DNA from: Gossypium raimondii | Lineage: Eukaryota > Streptophyta > Magnoliopsida > Malvales > Malvaceae | Direction of reading: 5' to 3' | DNA: 64,000 bases | Assembly (NCBI RefSeq): GCF_025698545.1 | Contig: NC_068569.1 | Coordinates: 14,570,001 to 14,634,000, forward strand | In this document: positions 12,670 to 24,812 of the stretch, in pieces | How the letters are laid out: every line of letters begins with the position of its first letter | Numbering within the stretch: the stretch's first letter is position 1 | Program-made: the position numbers and the translations under genes | Notes under the pieces: model-generated | Database searches by the model: none | Told to the model about the DNA's origin: nothing | What the model saw: only the letters and a program-made list of their open reading frames with translations

Positions 12670-14779
12670 TCCCATGCTCAGTTCAATTCGGATCAGAACA
12701 TTTATTTACTTATGAACTTACCTCATTCAGAAATGAACGGATCGGAATGATTATTCGACAACTTTCAACTTTCCCCGATCTAACTCCGATTTCTTTCTTT
12801 CTTGATCTAAATCAATTCAAATTTAACTTATTTAATCAAATATCCATTTAATTTCATCCAAAAACACATACATGGGCATTTTTCACTTTAGCCCCTAAAA
12901 TTTCATATTTTCTTAATTTAGTCCCTATTTCAAAACAACACAAAATACACATAATTTCATTAAACCCATGCTTGGCCGAATCTTCCATAGGTCCCTAGCA
13001 GCCCATTAATTCCATTTATTTCACATTTCAATCCCTCAATTTGCAAATTTCACAAATAAATCCCTAATTTGGATTTTCATCAAAAATCACTTTATAAAAT
13101 ATGAAAATCTAACATCAAATATTCATATTTCATCATTAAACATCAAAGACCACATACTCCTCAATGGAAACTATCAAAATCTTTAACAGTTTTGAAATTG
13201 AAGATATGGGCTAACTAGTTCTAACTGCAACGATCACAAAAACGTAGAAATAATTAAAAACGGAGTTAAAACCGTACCTATTTGAGCAAAAACACCATGG
13301 CCGAATGTCAAGCTCTTCAATGGCTATTTTAAACCCTATTTTCGGTTGTAAATGGATGGAAGATGATGATATTTGGCTTTGTTTTATTTATTATTAACTT
13401 AATTACCTATTTACCCTTTTACCCTTTAAAAACATTAACAATAACACCAATTGCCACTCTACTGCCATCCACTATCTCATAAATGGGATATTTACTACAT
13501 AAGGACCTTCACTTTTAAGTTCAATAGCTATTTGATACATTTAGCTTATAGAACACAACTTTTACGCTTTACACGATTTAGTCCTTTTTACCGAATTAAA
13601 CACTTAAATGATAAAATTTCTTTACGAAAATTTCACACAACTCTAATATCATGTTGCAAATATTAAAATAATAATAAAATAAATTTTATGACCTCGGATT
13701 TGTAGTTCCAAAACCACCATTCCAATTTAGCTAAAACTGGGCTGTTACAAATAGGCCATTTCAAGGCAACATTTCTCACCCATTTTGGTATCAACCTAAA
13801 CACAACATTTTAACACATTAATAAATGTAATAACCGTTTTCAGTGAAATCAAAATAGTGGTTTAGGGACCACAAATCCGAGGTCAGAAGAAAATTTATTT
13901 TAATATTATTTTGTGGTCTATGGTATAATAAGAATGTTGTAGAAAAATTTCGTTAAGAATTTTCACCAATTACATGTCTAATTTGTTAAAAAGGACTAGA
14001 TTGAAAAAGATGCAAAATTTGTTAATTAAATGAAACAATGATTAGATAGTGCAAAAATATGCCTAAAGTATCTAGCTGGGGCGACATATGCTTAAAAAGA
14101 AACAAATGAAAATTAAAGAATTCTAGACATCTCTTCATCATTTTTAGCTATAAAATAGACGTTGAAGAGGGTTTTAAGCTGGTTTTCCAATTTTGCTTCA
14201 TTTAAGTCAAATCCTCACTCGTTTCTTGAAATTTTTATGTTTTTATGATTGTTACAATTAGGTCTAAGTAACCTTTACCTTGGTTTTAGATTTTATTGAA
14301 AATTTTGGAAGTTACCATTGATGAGTTCATATGATTTTAGTTATTAGATGATGAATTTGAGGTGTTGATGGGTATTTAAAAGTGTTTTATTGAAGAATTT
14401 TGAAGTAAACATGATTTAGGGATTAAATTGAAAGGATGTTGAATTCATGGAAAATTCTAAATTTTATGGAATTCATGGGATTAGTAGATTCGGATAGACC
14501 TAGTACAGAATTGGATCGAGGAAAATAAAAAGTATCGGATTAATAGATCCTCGTATACGAACAAGTGTCGAGGTAAGTTCATGTAACTAAATTGTGTACA
14601 TTTATATGTTTGAATTAAATGTTGTATATGTGAATTGCATAGTTGTCATGTATATGAAATTGATTGAATATCCGATAAAGTCCGATAAATGTCAAGTCCC
14701 GTTTGAACAAATGAAAATCGATGGATACAAGTTTCCCGTATTGGTTATAGTCCTGCATATGTTGCGAACACACCACAGC

Positions 14780-15170
14780 TCGAAAGAGTGTTTCGTTATA
14801 TGGTTCTTACGAGCTTCCCGGTAATAGCTCTTCGGAGCATCCAGATCGGTTGTGATCCTGCATGTGTTGTGGACACACCGCAACTCTTATGAGCGTCCCA
14901 TTATATGGCTCTTCGTGAGCTTCCCGATTAAAGGCTCTTTGTGAGCTTCCTGATTAATGGCTTTCCGAAGCTTCTCGATATGGCTCGCTTGAACTTCCCA
15001 ATATTAAGCTATCCAGAGCTTCCTATGAATGGCTTTTCAGAGCTACCTGATATTAGCTCGCATGAGCTTCTCGTTAAACAAAAAACCCGAATAAGTTTCC
15101 CGTTACATGGCTCACATGAGCTTCTTTTTATATGGCTCGAGAGAGTGCTTCCTGTTTAAATGTTCTTATG
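14780..15170. repeat. Minisatellite with GAGCTTCCCGAT units in LTR B
   Basis: Units of about 25-35 bases are built on (A/C)GAGCTTCC(C/T)GAT.(A/T)ATGGCTC. More than ten degenerate copies are present. The same array occurs in the sister LTR at 49665-50060. Confidence 0.8.
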
Positions 15171-15993
15171 AACACTCCTAAATATGAATTGATGAATTAT
15201 AGATTCGTACCCTTCATGTGTACTACCCGATGTCCATCGATATTTCATAAGGTTCAATGGGCAAAGTTCCGATATAAGTTAAGATAAGGTCTGAATGAAT
15301 CAGTAATTGTATCTACCTGAAACTGCATGGAAATGTTTATACGATGAGCTCACCTCTGTTACTTGAAATGCACTTGAAATACATGACTAACTTGCTTGAG
15401 AATGTATATGTGTTAGGTTATTGATTAAATTGATTTGGATGTACTTTGTATGTTTACTTTAAATGAACATGAATGGTAAGTTAATTTCCCGTTGTACGAA
15501 CTTACTAAGCATTAAATGCTTACTCTGTTTTATTTCCTCTGTTTTATAGTACTCGGAAGCTCATAAAGGTTGGAAGCGGGTCGGAGCAAGATCACACTAT
15601 CTTTCAGCTCACTTTAGTATAATAAGTAAAATTATTTTTGGTATAATGGCATGTATAGGCTAAGTTAGACCAAAAGATGAAATGTTTTGGATGTAATTAG
15701 CCATTGGAATGGCTAGTGATGATATGTTTGATGTATATATATGCATGAGATTGTATTATATTTGGTATGTGAATGTGCTTGGATTGGTATTTTAGGTATA
15801 AACATGCTTAAGCAAGTATATGATAAATTGAGTAAGTTGGATGTTTGAATAAATGTCATGATATATCATGTATAAAACTTGGTTTTGGTTTGATTTAAGG
15901 GTTATGAAATGACTTGTGAATGTGCTTGGATGATGTTGTAGGTGGAAAGCAAATTGGGTGAGAAAAGTGGCCTTAAAAATGACCTATTTTTCG

Positions 15994-16256
15994 TCCACAC
16001 GGGCGGAGACACGGGCGTGTGTCTCAACCGTGTGTGACACACGGCCCAACACACAAGTGTGTGTCTTGGCCGTGTGTCTCATGCACCTAATTTTTGAAAA
16101 TTAAATTGTTCACACGGCCTAGCACACGGGTGTGTGGCTTAGCCGTGTAACCTAAGTTTGAGAGTAACACGAGTATGAACATGGGCTGGGACACGACTGT
16201 GTGCCTCACATCGAATGCCCACACAGCCTAGTCACACAGGCGTGTGTCCCTTGCAC
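15994..16256. repeat. CACACGGGCGTGTG-type palindromic motif cluster in LTR B
   Basis: The cluster alternates CACACGGGCG(G/T), CGTGTGTCTC, GTGTGACACACGGCC and GGCCGTGTG. Many of these are mutually reverse-complementary, so the block can fold on itself. Shorter versions occur at 2028-2096, 3006-3033 and 50944-51010. Confidence 0.75.
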
Positions 16257-17129
16257 CTAAGAAAAATTTTAAAATTTCGCTAAAAATTCTCTAAGTTCCC
16301 GGTTTACTCCCAAATTGTTTCTAACGCGTATTTTGGGCCTCGAGGGCCCGTTTAAGGGACAGCATGATTGAATATGTTTGAATTTGAATACGAACAGTAA
16401 ATGATATGAATTAACTGTATTTAATCTATGAACTCCGATAATGCTCCGTAACCCTATTCCGGCGACGAATATGGGTTAGAGTGTTACAATAAAACCCAAC
16501 CAAACAATCAAAACAAGTTAAAATCATGTTCTAAACATAACATATCATCACATATGCCCACATATCCAAACTTACCAATTTAATCCATCTAACAATCCTA
16601 CAAAAGTTCACCACAAATTAAATACATACAAACATTTATCACTTATACTAAATATCACAAATGTGTCTCATTTTCAAACCAATATATATATGTTAATTAT
16701 ATAAACAAAATATAATTCACAACATTTACACAAGCCAATCTTTGATTAAATTCACACAAGTCCTATACATGCCATACAAACCATATTGTACATTTAAAAA
16801 AAACTACCGGGATAAGTTGGATAGTGTGACTTGAGTGTTGATCCGATCTTCCAACCTCTCGAAAATCTACAAAGACATTAAACAACACAAGTAAGCTCAA
16901 TGAAGCTTAGTAAGTTCAACGGGTTAACATAAATCTTATCGAACCTACTGTAACAATTTAATTAAATAAAATCAATCATGTAAACCCCCTGTCAAACAGA
17001 ACTTAAATCGATAAATACACTTGTTTCCAGTTAATACCAAAAATAAATAATATGTCTTTCGATTTCAATATATAAATCATCTTACCAAATCTTTCCCAGA
17101 TCGAAGAACAACTTACGGATAAGAGTACA

Positions 17130-17350
17130 TCATTTTCAGAAGCCCGAAAGCTGAACATAAGCTCATAAGAGCTAAACAGAAACTCATAAGAGCTAAACAG
17201 AAACTCATAAGGGTTGAACAGAAGCTTATAAGAGCTGAATAGAAACCTATAAGAGCTGAACAGAAACCATAAGGGTTGAATAGAAGCTCGAAAGAGTTGA
17301 ACAGAAACTCATATGAGTTAAACAGAAACTCGTAAGAGCTAAATAGAAAG
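17130..17350. repeat. Minisatellite with AAGAGCTAAACAGAAACTCAT units
   Basis: About nine copies of a 21-27 base unit with CATAAGAGCTGAACAGAA(A/G)C as a core. It lies inside the outer minus-oriented LTR. The open frame across it on the minus strand (17113-17373) is repetitive only because of this array. Confidence 0.85.
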
Positions 17351-18332
17351 TAAAACATGAGAGTTCGCAACAAATGCTGAACCCTGGTTTACTTGGGTAA
17401 TTTTCCTTCATTTTCCTCTAATGTCGTCATGCGCCACATAACGAATGTACTCAAATCCCATGTTTTATTTAATTCGAATATTCAATTTATAACTTCAACA
17501 ATAATTCATTTTCAACAATAGAATTATTACATAATACCATTCATCAAATCAATATAATAATTAAAGTTTAACTGTACGAACTTACCTGGATTGAATTGTA
17601 ATATTTGTAGAAGTTCAGGGACAATTCCGCTAATTTTCCTTTTTCACGAGTACTTACGGGATCTTAATCTAAAATATAAAATTATTCATTCATTACCATA
17701 TATTTCAGTTCCAATTCATTTCACAATTAATCCCCTTCAATTTTTCAAATTTACACAATTACCCCAAACTTTTACAACTTTTGCAATTTAGTCCCTTAAC
17801 TAGTTAATCTATCAAATTAATTAAATTTTCTCAATTAATAATTTATCTAAATATTATAGGTCATCATACAGCCCTTAATAAAATAGAAATTTTATACCAA
17901 ACCCTAATATTTTAACATTTTCACAATTTGATCCTAAAGTCAATATTTAACAAAATCACTTTATAAAATCATCATACAACAAAATTAAAGCTCTAAACCC
18001 ATGTTATTCATCAAAAAATCTTATATTCTTCAATGGAAACTTCCAAAATTCTCAATAAAATCAAAAACTAAGATAATACTTAGTTGGACTTAATTGTAAT
18101 AATCTCAAAAATATAAAAATTACAAGAAAAGGGCAAGAATTGAACTCCCTTGAAGAAAAAATATGAAAAACCAACTTAAAGGCTCTCCTATGGCGTTTTT
18201 GGATAGACAATTGAAGGTGAAATGTCTAGAAATCTTTAAAATCTAATTTGTTTATTTTAATTTCACTTTATTTACAATTTTGCCATTAATGACTTTATTT
18301 TATTATTATTTTCTTTCTTATGCCGCCTCAGC

Positions 18333-19554
18333 TAGGGGTGAGCAAAATTCGATTCGACTCGAAAAAATAAAAAAAAATTCGAATTTCGAGTTAAACAAAT
18401 CGAGTTATTCGAATCAACTCGAATTTTTTTTTCGAATTTCGAGTTCGAATCGAGTTGAGTTTTCGAATTCGAATAACTCGAATAATTCGAATAATTCGAA
18501 TATCAAACTATAATATTTTACAGTTTTACCCTAAACTCCCAAACTTTTTTACTTTTCCCTCAAAACTTTTACTCCTTCCCACTTTTCCCCCAAAACTTTT
18601 ACTCCCCTCCCCTCCCAACCCCCCAATCTACCCAAAATCCATTTCCCACCAAAATTTTACTCTTCCATTCATTTTTTTTCAAAATTTCTCTCAAAAACCC
18701 TCAAAACTTTTTATTTTCCCCAAAATTTTTACTCCTCCCACTTTTCCCTAAAACTTTTATTCTCTTCCCATCCCACCTCCCATCTACCCCAAACCCTCCC
18801 CTCCAATTTTTTTAATATTTTCCTCCAAAATTTTACTCCCCTATTTACTTTCCCTCAAACTTTTATTCCCCAAAACTTTTATTTTCCCCTAAACTTTTAC
18901 TTCTCACCCTTTACTCTCAAATAAAAATCAAAATTATCCAAAAAATCACTAAACATAAATAGTAATAATTTTATTTATATATACTATTTATATTATTAAA
19001 TTAAATTTCACATTTTATATTATTTATATTATTGAATTGTTTAGTCATATTGAATATTTATATTAAAATTGAATTCTTAATTATGCCATAAAATATTCGT
19101 GTTAAAATTTTATATTGGTATCAATTTCATATTTTATTTTTAAAATAAATTTTATTAAAAATCATATTTTTATATTTAATATATTTTAATTCCAAAATAC
19201 ATAGTGACAAGAATCCAAGATAATTGAAACAACTAAGCAAACAAATAAGCTAACCAAGATATAAAAATTAATAAATAAATTATGATGTGATGAAAGTTAA
19301 TAAAAATTTGATTAAGGTGGACAAATTTTATTACGATGGGTGACAATGGTTACAAGGACCCAAAATTATTTTTTAAAATTTAACTCGAACAAATATATTC
19401 GATTCGATTCGATTCGAATTCCATCTCACTCGACTCGATTCGAGAAAACTTCAAATAAAGTTAGGATGATAAAATGAGATTCGAAAACTCGATTAACTCG
19501 AAAATTTTTGATTCGATTCGATTCGATTCGATTCGATCGAATGCTCACCCCTAG
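18333..19554. mobile_element. Non-autonomous hAT-like DNA transposon with 8-base target duplication
   Basis: Perfect 12-base terminal inverted repeats TAGGGGTGAGCA / TGCTCACCCCTA are flanked by GCCTCAGC at 18325-18332 and 19555-19562. An 8-base duplication and TAGGG termini fit the hAT superfamily. Both subterminal regions are packed with TTCGA, GATTCGA and ATTCGAATAA motifs. The interior is pyrimidine-rich (CAAAACTTTTACTCC repeated between about 18520 and 18920), then AT-rich. No transposase frame is present. The superfamily call rests on structure only. Confidence 0.8.
18520..18920. repeat. Pyrimidine-rich degenerate tandem repeat inside the hAT-like element
   Basis: A CAAAACTTTTACTCC(T)CCCACTTTTCCC-like unit recurs many times with little conservation. 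The plus strand is almost purely C/T with A-runs. The open frame at 18455-18751 is low-complexity (F/P/K/L) and not credible as a protein. Confidence 0.65.
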
Positions 19555-19980
19555 CCTCAGCTATCCTATTTAGGTCTATTTATTCTTTAAGTCCTCCCTT
19601 TTTTACTAAATAAGCCATTTAATCACTTGTTTCTTATAATTAGCAAGTTTTGCACCTTTTTCAATTTAGTTCTTTTTAACTAATTAACTATCAAAACGTT
19701 AAAATTTTTCAACTAAACTTTACTAATACCTTAATGGCACTCCATAAATATTTATAAAAATATTTACGGCTTGGTTTATAGAAACGAGGTCTCGATACCT
19801 CATTTTCTAAAACCACTTAAACCTAATAATTCATTATAAAACATAAATTTCCTATTCAAAAATCTTTCTAAAACCACATTTGACTTGTAAATACTAAATA
19901 ATAAAATTTATGAGCTTACTCATCGAATTTGGTTGCCTCGAACCACTGTTTCTGACACTACTAAAAATCGAGTTGTTACA

Positions 19981-22900
19981 TCTCGGTTTTCAACCAATCG
20001 ATCTTCTTTGTCATCTTCAAATCTTGATTTGCTTTGAGTGTCGGCTCAAAGCCTCAAACAAATCTAATCAATGCACAGATGAAAACTTTGTTTAACTTTT
20101 CGTAAGAAAGTTAATTCTCTTAAGTTAATTATCTTTATGAACTGAAACCTATGAGTATTAATGCGAAAATAAATTTTATTCTTAAAATAAATTATCATTG
20201 TTTTTCAACAAAATATGATGGTCAAAAGTGTATATTGTATATGAATAGGTTAACTCATAGTTCTTATCTATAAAGAAACGATATAAAAGTTCTATTTTAA
20301 TAAAGTTTAATTAAATAATAATATTTTAATAAAAATACAATGTTCTAGTAGAACTGGAACACAAGGGACATTGACATCCAATGGTGAAACTAGGGGGTTG
20401 GTAGGGGCCCTAGCCCCCCTCAAATGAAATTATTTTCATATGGCCCCTTTAAAAATTTTAAAATTTTAAATTAGTAAAGATAAAATTGCACTTTCAACCC
20501 CCTAAAAAAATTTGATCTAATCATTTAAAAATTATAAAGATATAGTCTATTAAAATGGTGAAATTGCATTTTTTCTATCGTAAAAATTACAATTTAATTT
20601 TGGCTCCTCTAAAAAGATTTCCTGGTTTTGCCCCTGTTGACATCCTTAGTAAATACTAGGGTTTGCTACCCCTATCAAGTAACCATACCGTATTGGCATT
20701 TCATGTATTGAGCTCAATTATATGTGTTACCTAGACTTTTATCCAACAATTATAATTTATCCAACCTAATAACTATTTTATTATTTAAAATATTATTTAT
20801 TTAACTTAACTAAATATTTTTCTCAACCCAATTCTAATCTTGTTAAAGTAATGACAACTTTACCGTATTAGTATACATGAGTAAATTAATTTAATTTCCT
20901 TATTCAACAAATCTTTGATAACTAATTAGTTTAATTCTCACTTTGAACTTCAAATATTTAATTACAATAAATTAGATAATATTTCAAAGAATTTAAATTT
21001 ATTTCTAAGTCATCTTTGGTACTTAGCGAGAAAACACATTTACTATGGATAGTGATGCATGCGATTCATTTCTTTTACTTATTGTTTTCATTCATTCATT
21101 CCACAATCTATCAGTTCTACATGCAATTCGTTTCGGGTTATCTTAAGCTAGAGGAGGGACTGATTTGACATATATAATTAGGACTTAAATAATTTGTAAT
21201 TAAATTTCGGCTCTGTACCTATTAATTACAACTTATTTAATCATGGAGTCATTCCTCTACAATACTATGACTGAACTCTCCCTTGTTATCTATCATTACG
21301 AAACCTATCTTATTAAGTGCTCGTTCAATGACCTTGTCATAAGTGTGTTACCTTCACGAGATATCCTTAATCTTTTTGAGATAAAATTCGTTCTCTCGAT
21401 ATGCTCTTATTTTATTTCATGATTTTCATTTTACATCTTTCAGTATGAAAAAGTCAATTACTAATACATAGTGATTAAATCATTTGTTTTATGACAAATG
21501 ACCTGTGACTACGTTCCTTTGGCATGAATCATGTAATGCCAATTAGAAAACATCATTTACCCTTTATTGGGCTATGAATTCCATTATGGTGGAATGATGT
21601 TACATAATGCAGAAGTCTTATACTCAACGCACCAACTTTCAACTCATTAACTATTTGAGCTCAGGTTTCCATTTACATTAAAATATATGAGTCACAAATA
21701 CATAACCCATCATCAATGTAGGTATGTCGCACTATGAACGTGATAAGTGACTAAATCCATAAACAGATCTAGGATAAATTCAACTTTGGTCTTGTTTGAT
21801 GAATTGTTAGTTAAGACATTGAAATTTATGTCTTTATTTTCTGGGAGTCATTCGTTCTGATGTTTAAGACAAAACATTTTCTAATTGGACTTGATAGAGA
21901 GATAATAGTTTTTCAATCGATTTGCTCAATTTTGATTAGACTACAAACTGTTTAGATTATCTACTAATATAAGTTGTCTTCTCGCATTATGGTCTAATCA
22001 CATAATGCAACTTAATATTAGTTAAACATTAGATAATCAATGGGCCAATATTTCATTACATTTTGTTTTGCATGTAGAAACCTTTGAGGACATATACAAA
22101 TGATATTAATGTATAATGAAAATTTATTTAAATCAAATTGTTCGAAATATTACAAATATAAATTGACGAATATACTATATTTAGAGCACTCGATCCTGAC
22201 ATGAGATGTGTTGATATTATGCTTAAGCCCAACGCAAATTCAATTTGGTCCTACTTATGAACATCTCTAGTGGGCTCGTTATCATTCTTAAGTAATGGTT
22301 AGTTTACCATTAAAGTTGAAAAATGTAATAAAAGTTTATTTTAAAGAGTGTTTTCCAAAGTTTGGCACTATTTATTGTTGCCGTAAAAAAGTGTTTTTGT
22401 GTATATAAAATATCGTGAAGTAGAATATTTAATTGAAGGAAAAGGATAATTTCATTCAATAGAGTAAAAAAAGTTAAAAATATTTACTTGTAAACTTGGG
22501 TTAAAAATTCAAGATTAATTTAGTTTGTTTATAATCTATTTTATTTATTTGAAATCATTACTTTGCAATCTAAATAGTTTTGTCTAAGCTTTCAAACTTG
22601 AATATAAATAAAACAAAGGAGAAAGACGTGGTGACAAATCGAAAATGTTATGGAGTTCTAGACGGTCAAACTAAGAGTAAGTTACAGCTTTCGTTGACTT
22701 TCACTACTCCAAGGAATGGTTTTTCACAAGAATCCGCGAGGCAAGATTTTCATATTTTTTTTAGTTGTAAACCGCAATGAGAAAACTTGAAAAGAAAGAC
22801 ATGTTTTTTCGTAATTAAGGGGATACTAACAAGATCACATTGATTAGGAACAGTAAAATAAATATGAAAAAATGGAGTGCAAAAGGATTTTGTCAGCTAA

Positions 22901-24716
22901 AATGACATAACTGTAAGAATAAATTTCAGTTATATGGCTCCAAAACTTTCAGCTTTAAAATGATTTTAGTTTAATGTTAACAGAAATGGCATTTACAGCT
23001 TCTGCTGTATTTATTGATAAAAATAGACATGAAATGACATTGCGACGGACGCAATATTCAGTCATCTGCCTCGTTTCATAAAAATAAATTGGTTAATTTT
23101 TCTTTTCTTCAAAAATGAAGGTTTACCTTTTACCGGTCTAAATCCAAATACAGCATGCAAACATGGCTTTCAAAAACGCTAGAAAATATACAGACGAATG
23201 CCGATGTTTAACGGTATTATTATTTAAGAGTCGCTGTAGTGTGATAATCAATCATGTTGTAGAGCATCCATAGTCAATAAACTTTGCAACATCCAAGACC
23301 TCTTGTGGCAGTAGAACAGAGATACAGCCACAGAGCATGTCCGGCATAATCTCGTGAATGGCGGTATGGCCAATTAAAATAGAGAAATAATTTTCCCCGC
23401 ATTATTGGTTTTGATAAGAAAGCGTATTATTGGTAGAAGATATGCAATTATGCATTTCATCCGTGAATAAAGGGTAATCGGACGATTAATCTGCTGAGAA
23501 GTTGAGAACCTAAAAAAAAAAAAAAGATTTGTTCGTTAGTGTTTATAATAATTAATATTATTGGAAGATTCTTAAGCCTCCATCATCCATATAATCTGCT
23601 TGTACCGCGTGAAACATTGATAGCTTAGCGCTGCATAATCTTCTTCGTTTTCCAGCGATTACAACCCTCACGCGTTTCCAAGGGCAGATTTGCATCTCTG
23701 ATTGGAGATGCAAGTAGAGGGGCGTGGTCCTGTTATATTTAATGGTGACAGCTAAAGCCCTTCTAACTTTGTTTTTTTGTATAATTTAGTTAGTTGGGAA
23801 CAGGGGAACTGAGAGCAGCTCTGGCATATGCCTAGGGATGGCTTAGCCCTCATGCCCTGTCCGTACCTTTTAATCCTTTATTTTATTTTTTTCATCAGTG
23901 AGAAATTCAGCTTTAATTTCATTTAGTAGTGATGTAATTCCTGGCCTACTTTAATTAAATTTCCAAGTAACTATGATAAAATTCAAGAGTTAAGTTCATT
24001 TTAATGATGGCTGTTTTGCATAAAACACTTGAAGAAGAAACAACTAAGCTTCATCTTCTTGCATTATATCAGGCTAAATGAGCTTGTTGGGTTGATTGGA
24101 GGAAGAATTGGGTAGTAGGTGAAGTTTTATAACAGTACTAATGTATGGCTTCATGATTTAGAGCCACTATGAGACAATGAGCTGGCTAGCTATATAATGA
24201 AGACCAGGAACTTTGAATAACAAACAAGCCTCTCCTGTCGTATCAGTCATTGGATTGACAGGAGATTGGTTTTGGGTCAAACCACCGAATTTTAAAGAAA
24301 TTAAGTTATTACAAGTTTGAGTTTTGTTGTTGTTTATGAGAGAAATTATTAGGGTTTTAAGTAATTTCAAATTTTTTTCATATTAAAATTTAAATGATTT
24401 TAGGTTTTTAAGATGAAATTTGAGTTAAATTAAATACAGGGATGATAAAATGATTTAGATTTGATAAATTATTTTAGGAACTTACCGTATTGAGTATTGA
24501 GCAGAGTTGCCAGAGTGTCAAAACCACGTGGTATCTTGTCTCAACTCAGCTATAATCGCCCTGGTTTGCAACTCAAAACCCACATGATATGACTGATTAT
24601 TTACTTTAGCGGCTCTAATCGAACAATAACAGCTAATATAATTATTCGCGGATCCAGTGCCCTCGGCCCCGATTCTCACCCTGCCCCTCGTGCGTGCGCC
24701 TTAGTTGTCCTCCCTT
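19981..24716. other. Intergenic DNA without a recognisable gene
   Basis: AT-rich text with only short open frames. A 257-base MITE lies at 20380-20636. The stretch around 21100-22100 reads like an old retroelement relic but has no boundaries I can define. A poly-A tract lies at 23513-23524. No tRNA, rRNA or convincing exon was seen on either strand. Confidence 0.5.
20380..20636. mobile_element. 257-base MITE with 9-base target duplication TTGACATCC
   Basis: Flanked by TTGACATCC at 20371-20379 and 20637-20645, an exact match. The ends are imperfect inverted repeats: AATGGTGAAACTAGG on the left against CAGGGGCAAAACCAGG read from the right. Subterminal runs of G on the left (GGTAGGGGCCC) are mirrored by GGCTCCTC on the right. 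A 9-base duplication suggests a Mutator-type element; without a transposase this is an inference. Confidence 0.7.
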
Positions 24717-24722
24717 TATATA
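24717..24722 (+). promoter_or_regulatory. Candidate TATA box of the DUF241 gene
   Basis: TATATA in CCCTTTATATACTAC, 91 bases before the start codon, followed by pyrimidine-rich text typical of a plant 5' leader. Confidence 0.5.
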
Positions 24723-24812
24723 CTACTTATCCATCTCCATTTTTTTCTCAATTTCTCTTATCAAAAGCACACAACTCGGAGGGGACCCAATTAAAACAGC
24801 AAATCCAAAAAA

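Larger units (their letters stand above)
3043..13749 (-). mobile_element. Solo LTR (minus) with target duplication AATAG, hosting three further solo LTRs
   Basis: Starts TGTAACACCC at 3043 and ends ...GGGCTGTTACA at 13749. It is flanked by AATAG at 3038-3042 and 13750-13754, an exact 5-base target duplication. Subtracting the three nested LTRs and their duplications leaves about 2.63 kb, almost the length of the uninterrupted relative at 13826-16488 (2.66 kb), which supports the reconstruction. No internal retrotransposon genes are present, so it is a solo LTR left by LTR-LTR recombination. Confidence 0.85.
13826..16488 (+). mobile_element. Solo LTR, family B (plus), target duplication ATAAA
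   Basis: Starts TGTAATAACCGTTTTCAGTG and ends ...GGGTTAGAGTGTTACA. It is flanked by ATAAA at 13821-13825 and 16489-16493, an exact match. Length is 2.66 kb. It holds a minisatellite at 14780-15170 and a CACACGG-rich block at 15994-16256. It is the best uninterrupted example of its family here and serves as the orientation reference. No coding region. Confidence 0.88.
3006..19980 (-). mobile_element. Outer minus-oriented LTR (left end lost), split by nested insertions
   Basis: Three separated pieces read as one LTR: 3006-3042, 13755-18332 (less the LTR at 13826-16488) and 19563-19980. Across the insertion at 3043-13749 the text joins as ...GGACGAAAATAG|GCCATTTCAAGG..., which matches the reverse complement of a continuous stretch of the LTR at 13826-16488. 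It ends at 19980 in ...GAGTTGTTACA, the usual terminus of this family. Removing insertions leaves about 2.4 kb, near the 2.6-2.7 kb of complete relatives. The left terminus and its target duplication are not present. Confidence 0.7.

Noticed and set aside
17113..17373. Minus-strand frame with repeating SYEFLFNSYEF pattern
   Set aside because: Produced by a 21-27 base tandem repeat inside an LTR; hydrophobic periodicity follows the repeat unit.
23820..23880. Possible microRNA hairpin around GGCATATGCC
   Set aside because: Only short imperfect pairing; no match to a microRNA I know and no long stem.
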